A stretch of DNA of 64,000 nucleotides from Anadara kagoshimensis (taxonomy: Eukaryota > Mollusca > Bivalvia > Arcoida > Arcidae). Both the position numbers and the translations under genes were made by a program. Of the stretch, positions 43,680-54,949 are shown in pieces (position 1 is the first letter of the stretch; every line of letters begins with the position of its first letter). The notes under the pieces were generated by a model that saw nothing but the letters and a program-made list of their open reading frames with translations, was not told the origin of the DNA and did not search any database. Location: contig CM037868.1 in NCBI GenBank assembly GCA_021292105.1, forward strand, positions 31,370,578 through 31,434,577. Direction: 5' to 3'.

Positions 43680-43785
43680 TCTGGTGGAGTGGAGTTAAAA
43701 GCAGTGATGGCGTTTTACGTATCGTTTAAGACTCTTCAAGTTCACCTATACCGAGGTGGTCAGTTTTGGAATGGTGAAGGATATC
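43680..43785 (-). mobile_element. SINE family C tail fragment
   Basis: GCAGTGATGGCGTTTTACGT, AGACTCTTCAAGTTCACCTA and CGAGGTGGTCAGTTTTGGAA are the reverse tail of family C. It abuts the start of the retroelement at about 43786. Confidence 0.7.
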
Positions 43786-45471
43786 TCCTGCTCTTGCTCG
43801 TCTTCTCCCTATAACTGGTGATCTCAATATAATCGAGAACACTAAATTAAGATCGTTACTTTCAAAAGGTCCTAAATATAGAGAAGCTCAACCTTTTACT
43901 TGGGGACAGAATTTCAGACTTGTCATGGATTCCGTTGAAGAGTACGCCAGACGTTGGGCTAAATTAGATGTTGAGCTTGATACCTTATCCGACTGGATAA
44001 AGGTTGTGAGATCTTTCGTTAAAACTGGGATTGCCAAACTTAAAGGGTCTATGAGTACTAAACCGTCTTCAGTACTCAAGGATCCAGAAATCAAGGCAAT
44101 TCTAACAGACATACACAACAAATATGTTGTTGTCCCAGCTGATAAGGCTTCCAACAACATTATTCTCGTTTGTAAGAGATTTACCTTTAATGTCTAATTA
44201 AGGAGCTTGTTTTAGATAGTATATCCAATAACCCTGCAGATACTAGAACTAATTTTACCAAAGATGAAGTTCTTTCCAACCAAAGGGGAGTTCTCGAGTC
44301 TTTCGGTATCAATCTTAAAGGGGAAGATCTTGATCTTCCTTACTTGTATTGGATTCCTAAACTCCATAAAAATCCATACAAGGAAAGATATATAGCAGGC
44401 TCATCTAAATGTACTACTAAATCATTATCGGTAACTCTAACACAAATTTTGACAATCGTCAAAGATATAGATGGTCTTCAGTCTTATTCAGAAAAAGTAT
44501 ATTCTACATCTCGAATCAACCAAATGTGGATTCTTAAAAATTCTAAAGAATTATTTGAACATCTTGCTTCTAATACTTTATCTTATGTAAAAAGTATAAA
44601 AACATTCGATTTTTCTACACTATACACCACTATCCCTCATTCTAAATTGAAAGAACGTCTTAAAGAAATTATTCACTTGTCTTTCACAAAAACGGTAAGC
44701 CAAGATACAAATATCTGGTGCTGAACAGTGATTTTGGTTATTTTGTCAAGCACCATACGGATTCCAAACAAAAATATACTGAAGATACCATCAACAAAAT
44801 GTTGGAGTTTTTGATAGATAACATCTTTGTTGTGTTTGGTAATATAGTTTTTCAGCAAACAATCGGTAAACCAATGGGTACAAACTGTGCACCATTGCTT
44901 CCTGATTTGTTTCTTTATTCTTATAAAGCAGAATTTATGCAGAACCTTTTTAATCTGGAGAGAAAACTGTCGCCAAATCATTCAACTCAACATACAGATA
45001 CATAGATGACGCTCTGTCTCTTAACAATCCTAAATTTCAAGACTATGTAAATGTCATCTATCCTAGTGAGCTTGAAATAAAAGACACGACTGATTCCTCA
45101 AGTTCTGCTTCATATTTAGACTTAAACCTGAATTATGACGCACACGAAAGGCTACATTTGAAACTTTATGACAAACGTGATGACTTCAATTTTTCTATTG
45201 TCAACTTTCTTTTTTTATGCAGCAATATACCTGCTTTTCCTGCTTATGGTGTATTTGATTCCCAAGTAATACGCTATGGTAGAGCTTGTTCCCACTACGG
45301 GGACTTTGTACAACGAAGTAGGCTGCTTGCAAATAAATTGTTGACTCAGGGATATTGCAAGCCTAGGCTTATCAAGGCTCTAAAAAGTTTTATGGTCGTC
45401 ATCACATTATTGTTGATAAGTTTGATGTCTCTGTGTCCAGGATTGCGTTGGATATATTTGACGCCTCATAG
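43786..45471 (+). pseudogene. Penelope-like reverse transcriptase, frameshifted and 5'-truncated
   Basis: About 560 codons of a reverse transcriptase are visible in pieces. The first runs 43786-44190 in one frame (GPKYREAQPFTWG, then LTDIHNKYVVVPADKASNNI). The frame shifts at about 44190, and the next piece to 44693 has YWIPKLHKNPYKERYIAGS and the motif A region TFDFSTLYTTIPH. After another shift the 44694-44965 piece has LIDNIFVVFGNIVFQQT and GKPMGTNCAPLL (motif B). After a third, the catalytic YRYIDDALSLNN (motif C, YIDD at 44999-45010) is followed by SYLDLNLNY, KLYDKRDDFNF and IRYGRACSHYG. A fourth shift near 45383 leads to the KKFYGRHH and RIALDIFDAS ending, with the stop at 45469-45471. 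IPKLHK and the GxPMGTNCAPLL type motif fit Penelope-like rather than LTR or typical LINE enzymes. No GIY-YIG nuclease domain is visible. It is a dead copy. Confidence 0.85.
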
Positions 45472-45680
45472 TTCCATGTTCCTTTCACACAATTTTGATT
45501 ACACACGTGGCGGGTGTAGCTAGCTAAACAGGAGGTGCTTACCCTTCCGGAGCACCCGGCCTCACTTCCCTGGTGGAAGGTCACGTGTCTAACCTAACTT
45601 GTTAGTTCCAAAGTTTTTACTTTGCTTCTGGATTATGATTCGGACGTGGATTAGTATGTTTGTTTTTGATATCATAGTGT
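45472..45680 (+). mobile_element. 3' untranslated tail of the Penelope-like element
   Basis: From the stop codon the tail runs TTCCATGTTCCTTTCACACA, CACGTGGCGGGTGTAGCTAG, GGTGCTTACCCTTCCGGAGC, CCTCACTTCCCTGGTGG, to GATTAGTATGTTTGTTTTTG. The same order is seen in the fragments at 1-232, 8985-9274 and 10950-11345, so the 3' end is constant while 5' ends vary. Confidence 0.9.
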
Positions 45681-45754
45681 CATGACAAATCCAACAACCT
45701 TTTGCATGCGAACTGAAGAATTGATTATTGTGACACCCAAATTTAAGAGATTTT

Positions 45755-45940
45755 CAAAAGGTCAGTTCAGGGATGGTGAAGGAAACCAGTAGAAGGAGAA
45801 ACCCACTAACCTTAGGCTAGCGAACTTATAAAGGATACCTCCCAAACTGATTTGGGACCTAGCTAGGCAGTGGGAATCTGTTACTCGTTAGCACGCTATG
45901 GCCATTGCAATTCGGTCATCGAGCCTCTAGTATACGCAAT
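45755..45940 (-). mobile_element. SINE family C copy
   Basis: AGGTCAGTTCAGGGATGGTG, AAGGAAACCAGTAGAAGGAG, AAACCCACTAACCTTAGGCT and a head remnant (GCCATTGCAATTCGGTCATC) in reverse. Moderately diverged. Confidence 0.7.
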
Positions 45941-46059
45941 GCCTTCTGCAAGCAATTTTACATGGTTTTATTTGCTTTGCACTGCACATAAAAATAATAC
46001 AGATGGGTCATAAAAGTCAATTCAACAAAAATACTAAACATGATACGAGATCTTTAGCT

Positions 46060-47335
46060 AGAGTACAGACACTTAGAAAACGTAACACTGGGATAACGAA
46101 AAGGAGCCGACACTCAGCTGTCGAGTGGCCGAGGTATTTATACAGTACAGACCCGTCGAAAGTTTAACACGGAGATAACGAGAATGAGTCAAAACTCGAA
46201 TACCGATCGGTCGAGCTTAGATCATTGTAGATAGCTGGTGACCGAAGAGTTATGTACAAACTTGAGATAGATACAGATGTCCAGATATAGGTAACAAGGG
46301 ACCTAAATTAGCTGTCAGTTCTGCCCCAATTCTTTAACGCAGTGCTAAACTTTCGACAGGTCTGTACTTTAGCTAGTGGCATTCAAACTGCTGTGAATTG
46401 GATAGCTGTGCGATGAGCTGAAATTAGATGTCGATTTGGCATTAAGATGTTAGGTTAATAGTACACTTTCGACAGGTCTGTACTGTAGCCAACAACCTTC
46501 AAAATAGCCTGTGAAATAGATAACAGCTGCCGAGAAGCTGTGCGATGAGCTGAAATTAGATGTCGATTTGGCATTAGTTCGTTAGCTTAGTGGTTAAACG
46601 TTCGACAGGTCTGTATTGTAAACGTACAGTACAGACCTGTCGAAAGTTAAACACAATGCTAACGAACTAATGCCAAATCGGTTATCAATTAGCGGCTTAT
46701 CTCGGCCCCTCATACCGCAGTACTTATGTTTCTCGGCATCCACTATTTATCTTTCTGTGCTTTTTAGCACTAGCTTCTTTACCTTGGCCGTTCAGCACCC
46801 AAACTTTTGACACCTTTTCGTGCGCTCTGTGTAAACTTTCGGCAGGTCAGTACTGTAGCAGCTGCCGAACGTTAAGGTATAGCGAACGAGGGGCTGAAAT
46901 GAGCTCTAGATTCAGCATTAGTTCGTTAGTTTAGTGTTAAGCTTTCGACAGGTCTGAATTGTAAACGTACAGTACAGATCTGTCGAAAGTTTAACAATAA
47001 GCTAACGAAAAAGAAACGTAGTCCGGCTGTTGAGTGGGCGAAATATTTGCTAGTGGTCCAGATAAACTGCAGAAACATCTAGGGAAGAAGCTGTCAAGAT
47101 ATGGCCATTGAGATGGTGTGTCGAATTGCCGCTAATTCTTTAGCTTAATGTTTAACTTTCCACATGCCTGTATTGTAAACGCACAAGAAGCTTAAAAACT
47201 TGATGTAGAGTAACATCCCCCTAAAGTTGCGACTTAACCCATAATGACACCTCAAGGAAATGAGTTGCCGATTCGGCATGAATTCGTTAGGCTAGTGTTA
47301 AACTTTTGACAGGTCTGTATTGTAAAACGTACAAG
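46060..47335. mobile_element. Cluster of at least six MITE family E copies and ends
   Basis: Left ends occur at about 46060, 46143, 46626 and 46975 (CAGACCTGTCGAAAGT type). Right ends occur at about 46340-46372, 46448-46488, 46585-46620, 46925-46965, 47140-47175 and 47285-47325. Several copies share the phrase GCTGTGCGATGAGCTGAAAT with GATGTCGATTTGGCATTA, seen at about 46407 and again near 46540, so part of the cluster arose by local duplication (about 130 bp). Confidence 0.85.
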
Positions 47336-47765
47336 GAGCTTAAAAGCTTGATGTTGAGTTGAGTTGTGATCTAACCCATAATGAGACCTCGGGGAAAAAG
47401 ATGTGTTTTAACAAAACAACTAAAGCTACCGCATAAATCCAGGTATAATTGATAAAACTTAAATTTGAGATCACTTCGGGGATTAATTAACAAACATCAA
47501 ACTTCTATAAAATTTTTGTTTCAATTAAGATCACTTTCGCTGAAAACTTCTCAATTCTGTTAATTCACGCTATCTGTGTAGTGCTAACTGCAATCAGTTA
47601 TATTAATTACTCATAGAAATTTTATTTGATTTCTCTTGATGTTATTAAATTATAAATGATATTAAATGTAAGAAATTCTTAAAACTGCGCTTAACAGAAA
47701 GAGTTTATAAAAGGAGAATGGCTTTCACAGAACATGCAACAATGTTATCGAATAAATCCATTATC
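47336..47765. other. Unassigned AT-rich stretch
   Basis: No gene or bounded repeat recognised. Confidence 0.4.
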
Positions 47766-47769
47766 ATTT

Positions 47770-48035
47770 CCTAACCACTTAAAGTAGTAACTCAGTTATA
47801 GAGTGCTCGTTTCGTAAGTGGGGGGTTGTGAGTTCGATCCCTGGTCGGATCTGATCATGACCCAAGACTTGAAAGTGGGTAGTGACTTTTCTTTCGTCAA
47901 GTACTTGGCATAACGAAATGAAAGTCACGGTTTTTTCTGTTCGGAAGTAAAAAAGACGAGGTTCCGTGTCACGGTAGACGTGGCACAATAAAGAACACTT
48001 CTGTATAATGCCATCTTAAAGATAAAAAGTTTTAT
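47770..48035 (+). mobile_element. SINE family A, 3'-truncated
   Basis: Head AAGTAGTAACTCAGTTATAG and B box GAGTTCGATCCCTGGTCGG, core GAAAGTGGGTAGTGACTTTT, GACGAGGTTCCGTGTCACGG and AAAGAACACTTCTGTATAAT. The part beyond GCCATC is lost. Confidence 0.88.
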
Positions 48036-48620
48036 CATCTCTTGGTTGATTGGAAATGTTCATCTACTCAGTTATATTGTAGTCAAGTGTCACAAAAGGT
48101 TTAAATTCAAAGAGAATAGATGATGTGAAAAATGAGCTTAAAAGAAAAATATCGATTGACCAAAACCTTAATCATTAGCTCCAGTTTTATTGCAGATGTT
48201 CATTCAGCCAGTCACTATGACGTCTTCAATAAAAAGTGTCCTTCGTCACAAATGTCCATCTGCCAGTCATGTTGAAGTCTATAAGTTCTAGCGGACTGGT
48301 CAATGTAGTATGCCTATACCATGGCAATCGAGGGGTCCCTGTAAGCGGCCGCCAACAGGCACTTAAGGTCACTCTGATATCGAAACTCCCTTGTAAGTGT
48401 CCTTAACCACAAGTGTCGAGACTGTATAACAAAGAATACAAAAAAATAAAGGTTCAAATGCCTCATACTTTTTCTACGTCCATCAATAAAACGTTTGCAC
48501 GATAATATAAATTTAAGAAGAATCGGTAGGTATACTATGCCATGCCCCGTGACTAAAACATACTCTTGACTAATGATGCACCAAATAGATCGACTTAATC
48601 TTTCTTTGTGGTCCATCAAA
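48036..48620. other. Unassigned stretch
   Basis: A 101-codon minus-strand frame at 48314-48619 has no family signature. GATGTTCATTCAGCCAGTCA and AATGTCCATCTGCCAGTCAT (about 48196, 48260) suggest an old short repeat. No gene. Confidence 0.4.
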
Positions 48621-48624
48621 TGTA

Positions 48625-48935
48625 TTACTTATCGATGTCTCTTGACCCACCAAGTTTATCACTAATCTCTTATGGTCCACCAAATTTGTCTTAACTCCTA
48701 CCTTGTGGTTCACCAAATTTATCGCTTACTCTTACCTTGCGGTCCATATTTATCACTAATCATTGCCTCTTGAGCCACCAAATGTATGCTTTGTGATCTA
48801 AGTTTGTAACATTCTGTTCCCTCGTGATTATTCAAGTTTATCGCTTACAACTGCCTGGATCCACCAAGTTTATCACTTATCCTTGTCTCGTTCTCAATCA
48901 AATTTATCACTTACTTTTGTCTCACACGCTTTCTC
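48625..48935. repeat. Decayed tandem repeat of about 45-50 bp
   Basis: Seven loose units centre on CCACCAAGTTTATCACTTAT with spacers like CTTGCCTCTTG-GGT. They are at about 48650, 48690, 48715, 48755, 48775, 48860 and 48905. Divergence is high. Confidence 0.7.
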
Positions 48936-49189
48936 CTTCATAAAACACATTTCCAGTAATTATACACATTATCAAGTACATCTTTAATGACATATATTTT
49001 AGCTGGTTACATTTTTACAGTGACTTTCTGAAGATATAATCACATATTTTCTGACAAATGGGGACCACTATATCATTCACTTAATAACTAACTCGGCGTG
49101 TGATTTTTTACACTTATCGGAGAATCTATTGACATCAAACCAGAGCTATTAATTCATTACATCAATCAATCAGGGCGTAACTCAGCCAT

Positions 49190-49665
49190 TTTACATGACT
49201 CGGATGAATTTTGATTATAGTTTTTTCATGGTGCTGTAAAGATATAATCGTTGTTTTTTCACTTTCGATAAAACATGTAAAATATAGAATATAACATGTA
49301 CGTGTAAATGACATTCAATAATTGTCTTAATTTGTCATATATATCATTTACAGCTATGCACATTCTATATAACACGGATGGTCTTTAATTATCGTTTTTC
49401 ATTTGTGTTGTAAAGATAATCGGTTTTTCCACTTTCGATTAATTATAATACAGTATATATAACATAACTTTCAATAATGGTCATAATTTGTCATATAACA
49501 TTTAGAGCCATGTACATTATATAACCCGGATGACTTTTGAATATACTTTTTCATGGTGCTGTAAAGATATAATCGGTTTTTTTCACTTGTACTGCAGTAT
49601 GTAACCTGAGCACATGGCATTCAATAACGGTCATTATTAGCCATATAACATTGAGTTAGTTGGTT
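49190..49665. repeat. Three tandem units of about 140-180 bp
   Basis: Each unit has ACTCGGATGAATTTTGAT (or variants), GGTGCTGTAAAGATATAATC, a TTTTTTCACTTTCGAT segment, ACATTCAATAATTGTC and GTCATATAACATTTA. The GCTGTAAAGATA markers are at about 49232, 49415 and 49556. Confidence 0.82.
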
Positions 49666-49667
49666 GA

Positions 49668-49780
49668 ATGTTGTTTAACGTCGCAGCTACGTGGTCTGAG
49701 CGGGACTCGAACTCACAGAGGTGAGAGACCCTGGATTGGTAGGCTGACGTCTTATCCATTAGGCCACCGCGGTCTCAAAT
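49668..49780 (-). mobile_element. SINE family B, internally deleted
   Basis: Tail complement GAGTTAGTTGGTTGAATGTT joins directly to the head complement (GGTCTGAGCGGGACTCGAAC, GTGAGAGACCCTGGATTGG, GTCTTATCCATTAGGCCACC). The roughly 250 bp body is missing, so the copy is a deletion derivative. Confidence 0.85.
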
Positions 49781-50284
49781 ATATCATGTAGTGTCATGCG
49801 CCCATTACACATCAGTTTTGTTACAACAATATGAATTTTTCTAGCTGACCTAAATGCATACCCCAAAAATTATTGCAAGCATTTTGTTACCATATTAACC
49901 ACAGGAAAATTTGTCAACAAATCTTCCAACATGTTATATGCCACGCGTATCCTCTTGAATCTTAAATGCTCCCTTATCTCCTTGAGAAAATTCAGGTACT
50001 TTCAGGATTCATTTAAAAAAAAAAAAAAAAAAAAAAAAGGTAGTATGTCCATGTCACACGTCGCCGTTTATATCAAACATGTGATCCAGGTACGGGAAGT
50101 GATTTAGGCGGCACAATTTGACTCCATTGTGGTCGAGGAAAGTTAATGCCGTTTTATGATCAGTCAATTTTATTCCACATATCAATGTGTCCAGATCTTA
50201 AAATTAGGGGAATCCGGAGTGCCCAGTGAAACCTATCCAGCTCTGGCAAGCGCCGTTATGTATCGACATCAACATGGCAACCTT
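49781..50284. other. Unassigned stretch with a 24 bp A run
   Basis: The A run is at 50015-50038. Around 50095-50245 a diverged SINE C fragment in reverse may be present (GGGGAATCCGGAGTGCCCAG). No gene. Confidence 0.5.
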
Positions 50285-50585
50285 TGAACCGCTGCGGTAG
50301 CTCAGTTGGTAGAGTGCTCGCTCCGTAAGTGGAAGTTCGTGGGTTTGAGCTGGGTAGTGACTTCTTTCACCAAGCATTCGGCAGTACGAAATGAAAGCCA
50401 CGGTACTTCCGGACTGTAACTTAAAATAAACGAGGTTCCATGTCACGATAAAGAACCCTGCTGTATAATGTCATCAGCGCAACGCACAGGCAAAATTTCT
50501 GCACCTCCGCCTATAGCTGGCGAGGTCTTGATATAAGTGGAATATTCTTGACTGGGACTTTAAACGTTATTACTCAACTCTTTTA
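50285..50585 (+). mobile_element. SINE family A with a shortened core
   Basis: Head CGCTGCGGTAGCTCAGTTGG, B-box region GTTCGTGGGTTTGAGCTGGG, then GTAGTGACTTCTTTCACCAA, AACGAGGTTCCATGTCACGA and the GACTGGGACTTTAAACGTTA tail. About 40 bp after the B box are missing. It ends 17 bp before the left end of the large transposon. Confidence 0.9.
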
Positions 50586-51367
50586 TTCGCGTAGCTGTAA
50601 ACACGGGGGTAATCGTGATACACCGTATTTCATTTACGTCGGAGTATTCCGTCGGTTTTAATTTACGTCCGAGTAAAATGATACATTTTTGGTCGTTACG
50701 TTTTACGTTAAAGAGAACAGATGACTATTTTTAATATAACTTCATAAAAACGAAACTTTAACAGAAAGGAAAAAGTTGGTCACATAATATTTGATGGTAT
50801 TTAACTGCCTCATATAAAAACTTGCAAGAAATATTCATATTTTTCACGTACCTTTCACATTTCCATTTTTAGCAGGTGCTTTTGTTTAGCAGCTGATTTT
50901 AATAAAACGGACTTGGTTTCAAATGATGTTTCTACTCAAAATTCTCAAGAAATATCTTTACTTTTATAAACTCGCGAAAACAGAAGCTTTACTCGGCTTT
51001 TAAGTGAAATTTTATGTTTCGTTTAAGCGGAGTGGTATAAATGTTACGCTTTCCGACCAGCTGTGTTACGCTTTCCGTGAAGACATGTTACGCTTTCCGT
51101 TTAATATGATTCGCAATTGACAGAACTCAAACTTCATTATATATCTTCATAAGTTGTTTCAGAAGTGATTCAGAAAGCATTGCAGGATAGGATTCAATTT
51201 TTGAAAGAGAGCAGAACCATACACAGTTCGTAACTTGAACCAATAAAAAGCAAAAACAACAAACTGTCATACATGCCTATATAGCAACACATTACTTCCA
51301 AAAGTAAACACTTACGAAAGACTAAACCGACTTAAAGATAGTTATACCAATTGCACAAAATAAACTA

Positions 51368-51475
51368 CAGTCAAACTTGCTTATAAAAGCCACTCAAGGG
51401 AACTAGTAAAAGTGGCCTTTATTGGCAAGTTGTCCTTATAATAGAGGTGGTCTTTAAGGCAGGTTCGACTGTACG
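51368..51475 (+). mobile_element. MITE family D, internally deleted
   Basis: AGTCAAACTTGCTTATAAAA, GGAACTAGTAAAAGTGGCCT and GGTCTTTAAGGCAGGTTCGA: both ends are present but the centre is gone. Confidence 0.82.
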
Positions 51476-51509
51476 TGTTAATACCATTTTGAAAAGGATC
51501 AAATGTAGT

Positions 51510-52575
51510 TCATATATAGGTTTTTAGGCTCAGTTGAGCTAATGTCATTTATCATCGTCAGTCGTTTGGCGTACGTCGTTCGTAAACTTTACATTTTAAT
51601 CTGCTAGGGCAAATTTGATGAAACTTGGTGATTATCAGGCCTGGGTAACAGGCTTTCAGAATTGTGTTCGGGGTCTGGTCACGCCTAACAAGATGACTGC
51701 CGTTATTAATATAGCTAAAAAGGCAAAAAATATTTTTCTCTGAAACCAAAACGTGCAAAATTTCGATTGGATACCGTATTTCGATTCAGGATACCCGGGA
51801 ACATGAAAATTGGACGAAAAATTGGTTACACATGTTTTGCGTAAAATAAGTAATTTGTAAAACGAAACATTTATTGTTATAACTCAACAAAGATTGAAGA
51901 TATAATGTATGTAGTATTTACTGTTGATCTTGTCTCGCTATTTTCCTCGAATTGATGTAAAGATCAAAGCTCAAGGCCATGTCCCAGTTTTTGAACTTTC
52001 ATCAAGAATGCTAATTTTTCAGTTGATAATGGCATGAGATTTTCAATTTATTGTAGGTATTGACATGACGATCATTTTGATACAAAGAACAAGGTCATGG
52101 GTTTAATAGTCAAGGTCATAGATACACAAGGACACCAAAATGGCCAATTATTTGCGAAACTATTAAATAGCCATGTATATACGGATAGTGTAGGCATTGC
52201 CATGGTGATCATTTTTATATTCAAAAGTCAAGGTCAAAGATGAACAAGTAAACCAAAATGGTTAATTATCTAAAAGAATATTAACTTTTTGTATAGACAT
52301 GTAAGTTAGAATGTTGTAGGTATTGACATAGTGGTCATATAGATCAAGGTCATGGGTTAAGAGTCAAGGTTACAGATATAGAAAGAATACGGAAATGTAA
52401 ACAATTGTTATAACTTGCATTGACTATATAAACAGATTATGACATGAGTTTTCACATTTTTATCTCACCAAACCTTAAGCGCACATGTGTTATTGTGTCG
52501 GGACGACCATTGATCACATGTGATTCATTGTTTATACTAAGGTGAGCGTTGAGGTCCATCAGCCTCTTCTGTTAA
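51510..52575 (+). repeat. Dispersed ~1 kb repeat with internal ~130 bp tandem units and TCAAGGTCA motifs
   Basis: It starts with TCAGTTGAGCTAATGTC and CGTCAGTCGTTTGGCGTACG, and ends AGGTGAGCGTTGAGGTCCAT with CAGCCTCTTCTG. This start and end wording is familiar from molluscan dispersed repeats (recall, not search). Inside, GTAGGTATTGACATGACGAT recurs at about 52053, 52188 and 52315. Each unit carries an exact TCAAGGTCA (52110, 52228, 52344). No coding frame. Confidence 0.7.
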
Positions 52576-52604
52576 TTTTTAACTTTTTAATCTAAGAATA
52601 TACT

Positions 52605-52815
52605 AGTAGTTGAGTTGGGTAATGGTGTTTTACGCCCCAGTCAAGTGTAATGTTGTTTACGCCGTAGTCAAGATTTTTCCACATATATCGAGGCGGTCAG
52701 TACATAGGTGAATGGAACCGAAGCCGCCGGGTTTCGCTAATTGGGACTCGTTCTAAGGCGATGAGAAGCACTTTAGTCCATAAGCCCGTTCTTTAGACCA
52801 CTCGGCCACAGATGG
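52605..52815 (-). mobile_element. SINE family C, near full length
   Basis: On the plus strand: GAGTTGGGTAATGGTGTTTT (tail), a short duplicated tail piece, ATATCGAGGCGGTCAGTACA, GGAACCGAAGCCGCCGGGTT and the head AGACCACTCGGCCACAGATG. In the minus sense the head reads TGGCCGAGTGGTCTAAAGAA, a leucine/serine-type A box. Confidence 0.82.
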
Positions 52816-53194
52816 CCTCTTTTCACTTATGAAACCATCTAGTAAGATACAATCATACAGTCATGAATTCATAATGTCTGACACATAAGGGCCACGTACA
52901 GATGTCAATACTGGTCTGAAATAAATAATGCCTACTAATGAATCATTGAACATTTATTTAAGGCACATGAAGATTATGTGTGGCGTTACAAGTCCTCACG
53001 TTAAACGTAGAAACAGGGCGATAAGGTTGCATAAAAAATACGAATCGCTTGTTGCTTATGATCTGAGAGAAAAGGGGTGGTGTTAACATGGTGAGATTTT
53101 AGCTGTAAGCCACCACAGTCAAAATACGCCACATAACAAGAAGATAATGGAAGCTGAATCTTTGGTATTTCACAAGAATGGCCTAATGCAGAAA

Positions 53195-53360
53195 TTGACA
53201 GGAAGAGTGATAAACGTACCCGGAGCCGTTGTCAGTTCGCTGCCAAAGGTGGCGGATTCTCTGAGTACACTGATTTTATTCACCATCTATTAATTCACCG
53301 CCTCGATATATGTGAATGAATCTTCATAAGGGCGTGAAACACCATTACCCAACTCAACTA
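53195..53360 (+). mobile_element. SINE family C, 3' part
   Basis: TCACCGCCTCGATATATGTG and AGGGCGTGAAACACCATTAC followed by CCAACTCAAC is the family C tail in plus sense. With 52605-52815 it forms an inverted SINE pair within the nested transposon. Confidence 0.72.
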
Positions 53361-54195
53361 CATTCTTCGAAGAAAAAGGTAAAAAAATATGATCTACATT
53401 CGAACCTTTTCAAAATGGTATTTCACACGTGTTTAATTTATTTGCGCAATTGGTATAACTATCTTTAAGTCGGTTTAGTCTTTCGTAAGTGTTTACTTTT
53501 GGAAGTAATGTATTGCTATATAAGCATGTATGACGACAGTATGTTGTTTTTGCTTTTTATTGGTTCGAGTTACGAACTGTGTATGGTTCTGCTCTCTTTC
53601 AAAAATTGAATCCTATCCTGCAATGCTTTCTGAATCACTTCTGAAACAACTTGTGAAGATATCATCGAGAAAAACATCCGATCTAAAGTTATAATGAAGT
53701 TTGAGTTCTGTCAATTGCGAATCATATTAAACGGAAAGCGTAACATGTCTTCACGGAAAGCGTAACACAGCTGGTCGGAAAACGTAACATTTATACCCAC
53801 TGTGTATAACCGCTACCGGAAATTGGTACTTGTCGAAACCAAATTGCTACCATTTGAAGCGAGCGGTGTTGTCAGTCAAGGTAAGAAAATCCAATATTGC
53901 TAGATTTTGAGGAAGTGTGCCATGACGAACTATTTGCGATTTTATTGCTATGACATAGCACTATACATACACACACAACTTCTTAATTTGTTTGCTTCTA
54001 AATACTTGAAAAACGTCTGAAATCAGGACCTGGTACTTCCATTTATTGACGTCTGCCGACTTCAGCATGTGCGTATGTCGCACAGGTCCAATATTTCGCT
54101 AATGTTTTGTTGTTAAAAGGACACAAAGTAATAAAATATGCGCCCGAAGTCACCAGTTTCAGTAATTTAGTCTTGGTAAGAGAAATATTTGATAA

Positions 54196-54949
54196 ATTCA
54201 AAATGTTCCGGTTCACGGCGACTTATTAGTGTAGTACACGGCGTATTGCAAATAATAAATTTTTACTTTACGGCAACTTGTGGTTTTCAGTCTGATAGTA
54301 TTGGTGATTATCTCTTACAAAGATCGCTTAAATTGCACCTAACTCTGTTAAAAATAATTCTACATGGATTTTATGACGTTTTGTTACATGCAAAATATTA
54401 TTCATATATGTAAACAGGTCTATACCATGATTCTTACCAGATATATTATATGTATATGACCATCATTCATATTGAAAGGACACTTTATTTATAACTATTT
54501 AATTCTGTTATTTTCAGAAATGAAACACAACAAATTATAGAAAATCACTATGTAAAAGAAATGGAAATCACAAATGACTTTTTGTCTTAGAGAGCAATGA
54601 AGCTTACCACATACCACTTCTATTTTAGAGACCATATGTTCGATTTAAAAGACCGGTCAAAAAAAAGCTCGACGGAAGTTGGCAACAATAGCGAATCCTG
54701 ATGAGGCTGCTAGAGGTGTTGCTCCTATTCGACAATACCACAAGCTGGACGAAAGCAAAATTTTGCCACATAAAAGACTTGGACTTCAGTTGTAGTGTGT
54801 AGAACAAACAAAAGTTGGACTATAGCTTAGCACATTACTTTATGTTAATGAATGCAAATAAAATTATGTAGAAAAATTACCACCTTACACAAGATCTTTT
54901 ATTCTTCAATCGTTGCGAAAGCTGAACTAACTTTTGATACCCCGCCACA
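54196..54949. other. Centre of the large transposon, left portion
   Basis: No transposase is recognisable. A plus-strand frame of about 48 codons ends at a stop near 54795 (KKARRKLATIANPDEAARG, then a QYHKLDESKILPHKR stretch). It has coding-like composition but no start or known family. It could be a remnant of the element's own gene or of a captured exon. Confidence 0.4.

Larger units (their letters stand above)
51037..53796. mobile_element. Transposon (2.76 kb) nested in the left arm of the large element
   Basis: The ends TATAAATGTTACGCTTTCCG and CGTAACATTTATA are inverted; homology between the arms extends inward over about 330 bp (51037-51370 against 53420-53796). Each arm has three subterminal TGTTACGCTTTCCG motifs (one slightly changed), suited to be transposase binding sites. 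Comparison with the uninterrupted right arm of the host element shows the insertion point directly, with TA (or TATA) duplicated. No transposase frame is present; the centre holds other repeats. Confidence 0.9.

Noticed and set aside
43786..45471. LTR retrotransposon or retrovirus as source of the reverse transcriptase
   Set aside because: No LTRs, protease, integrase or RNase H region; the IPKLHK and GxPMGTNCAPLL motifs fit Penelope-like enzymes instead.
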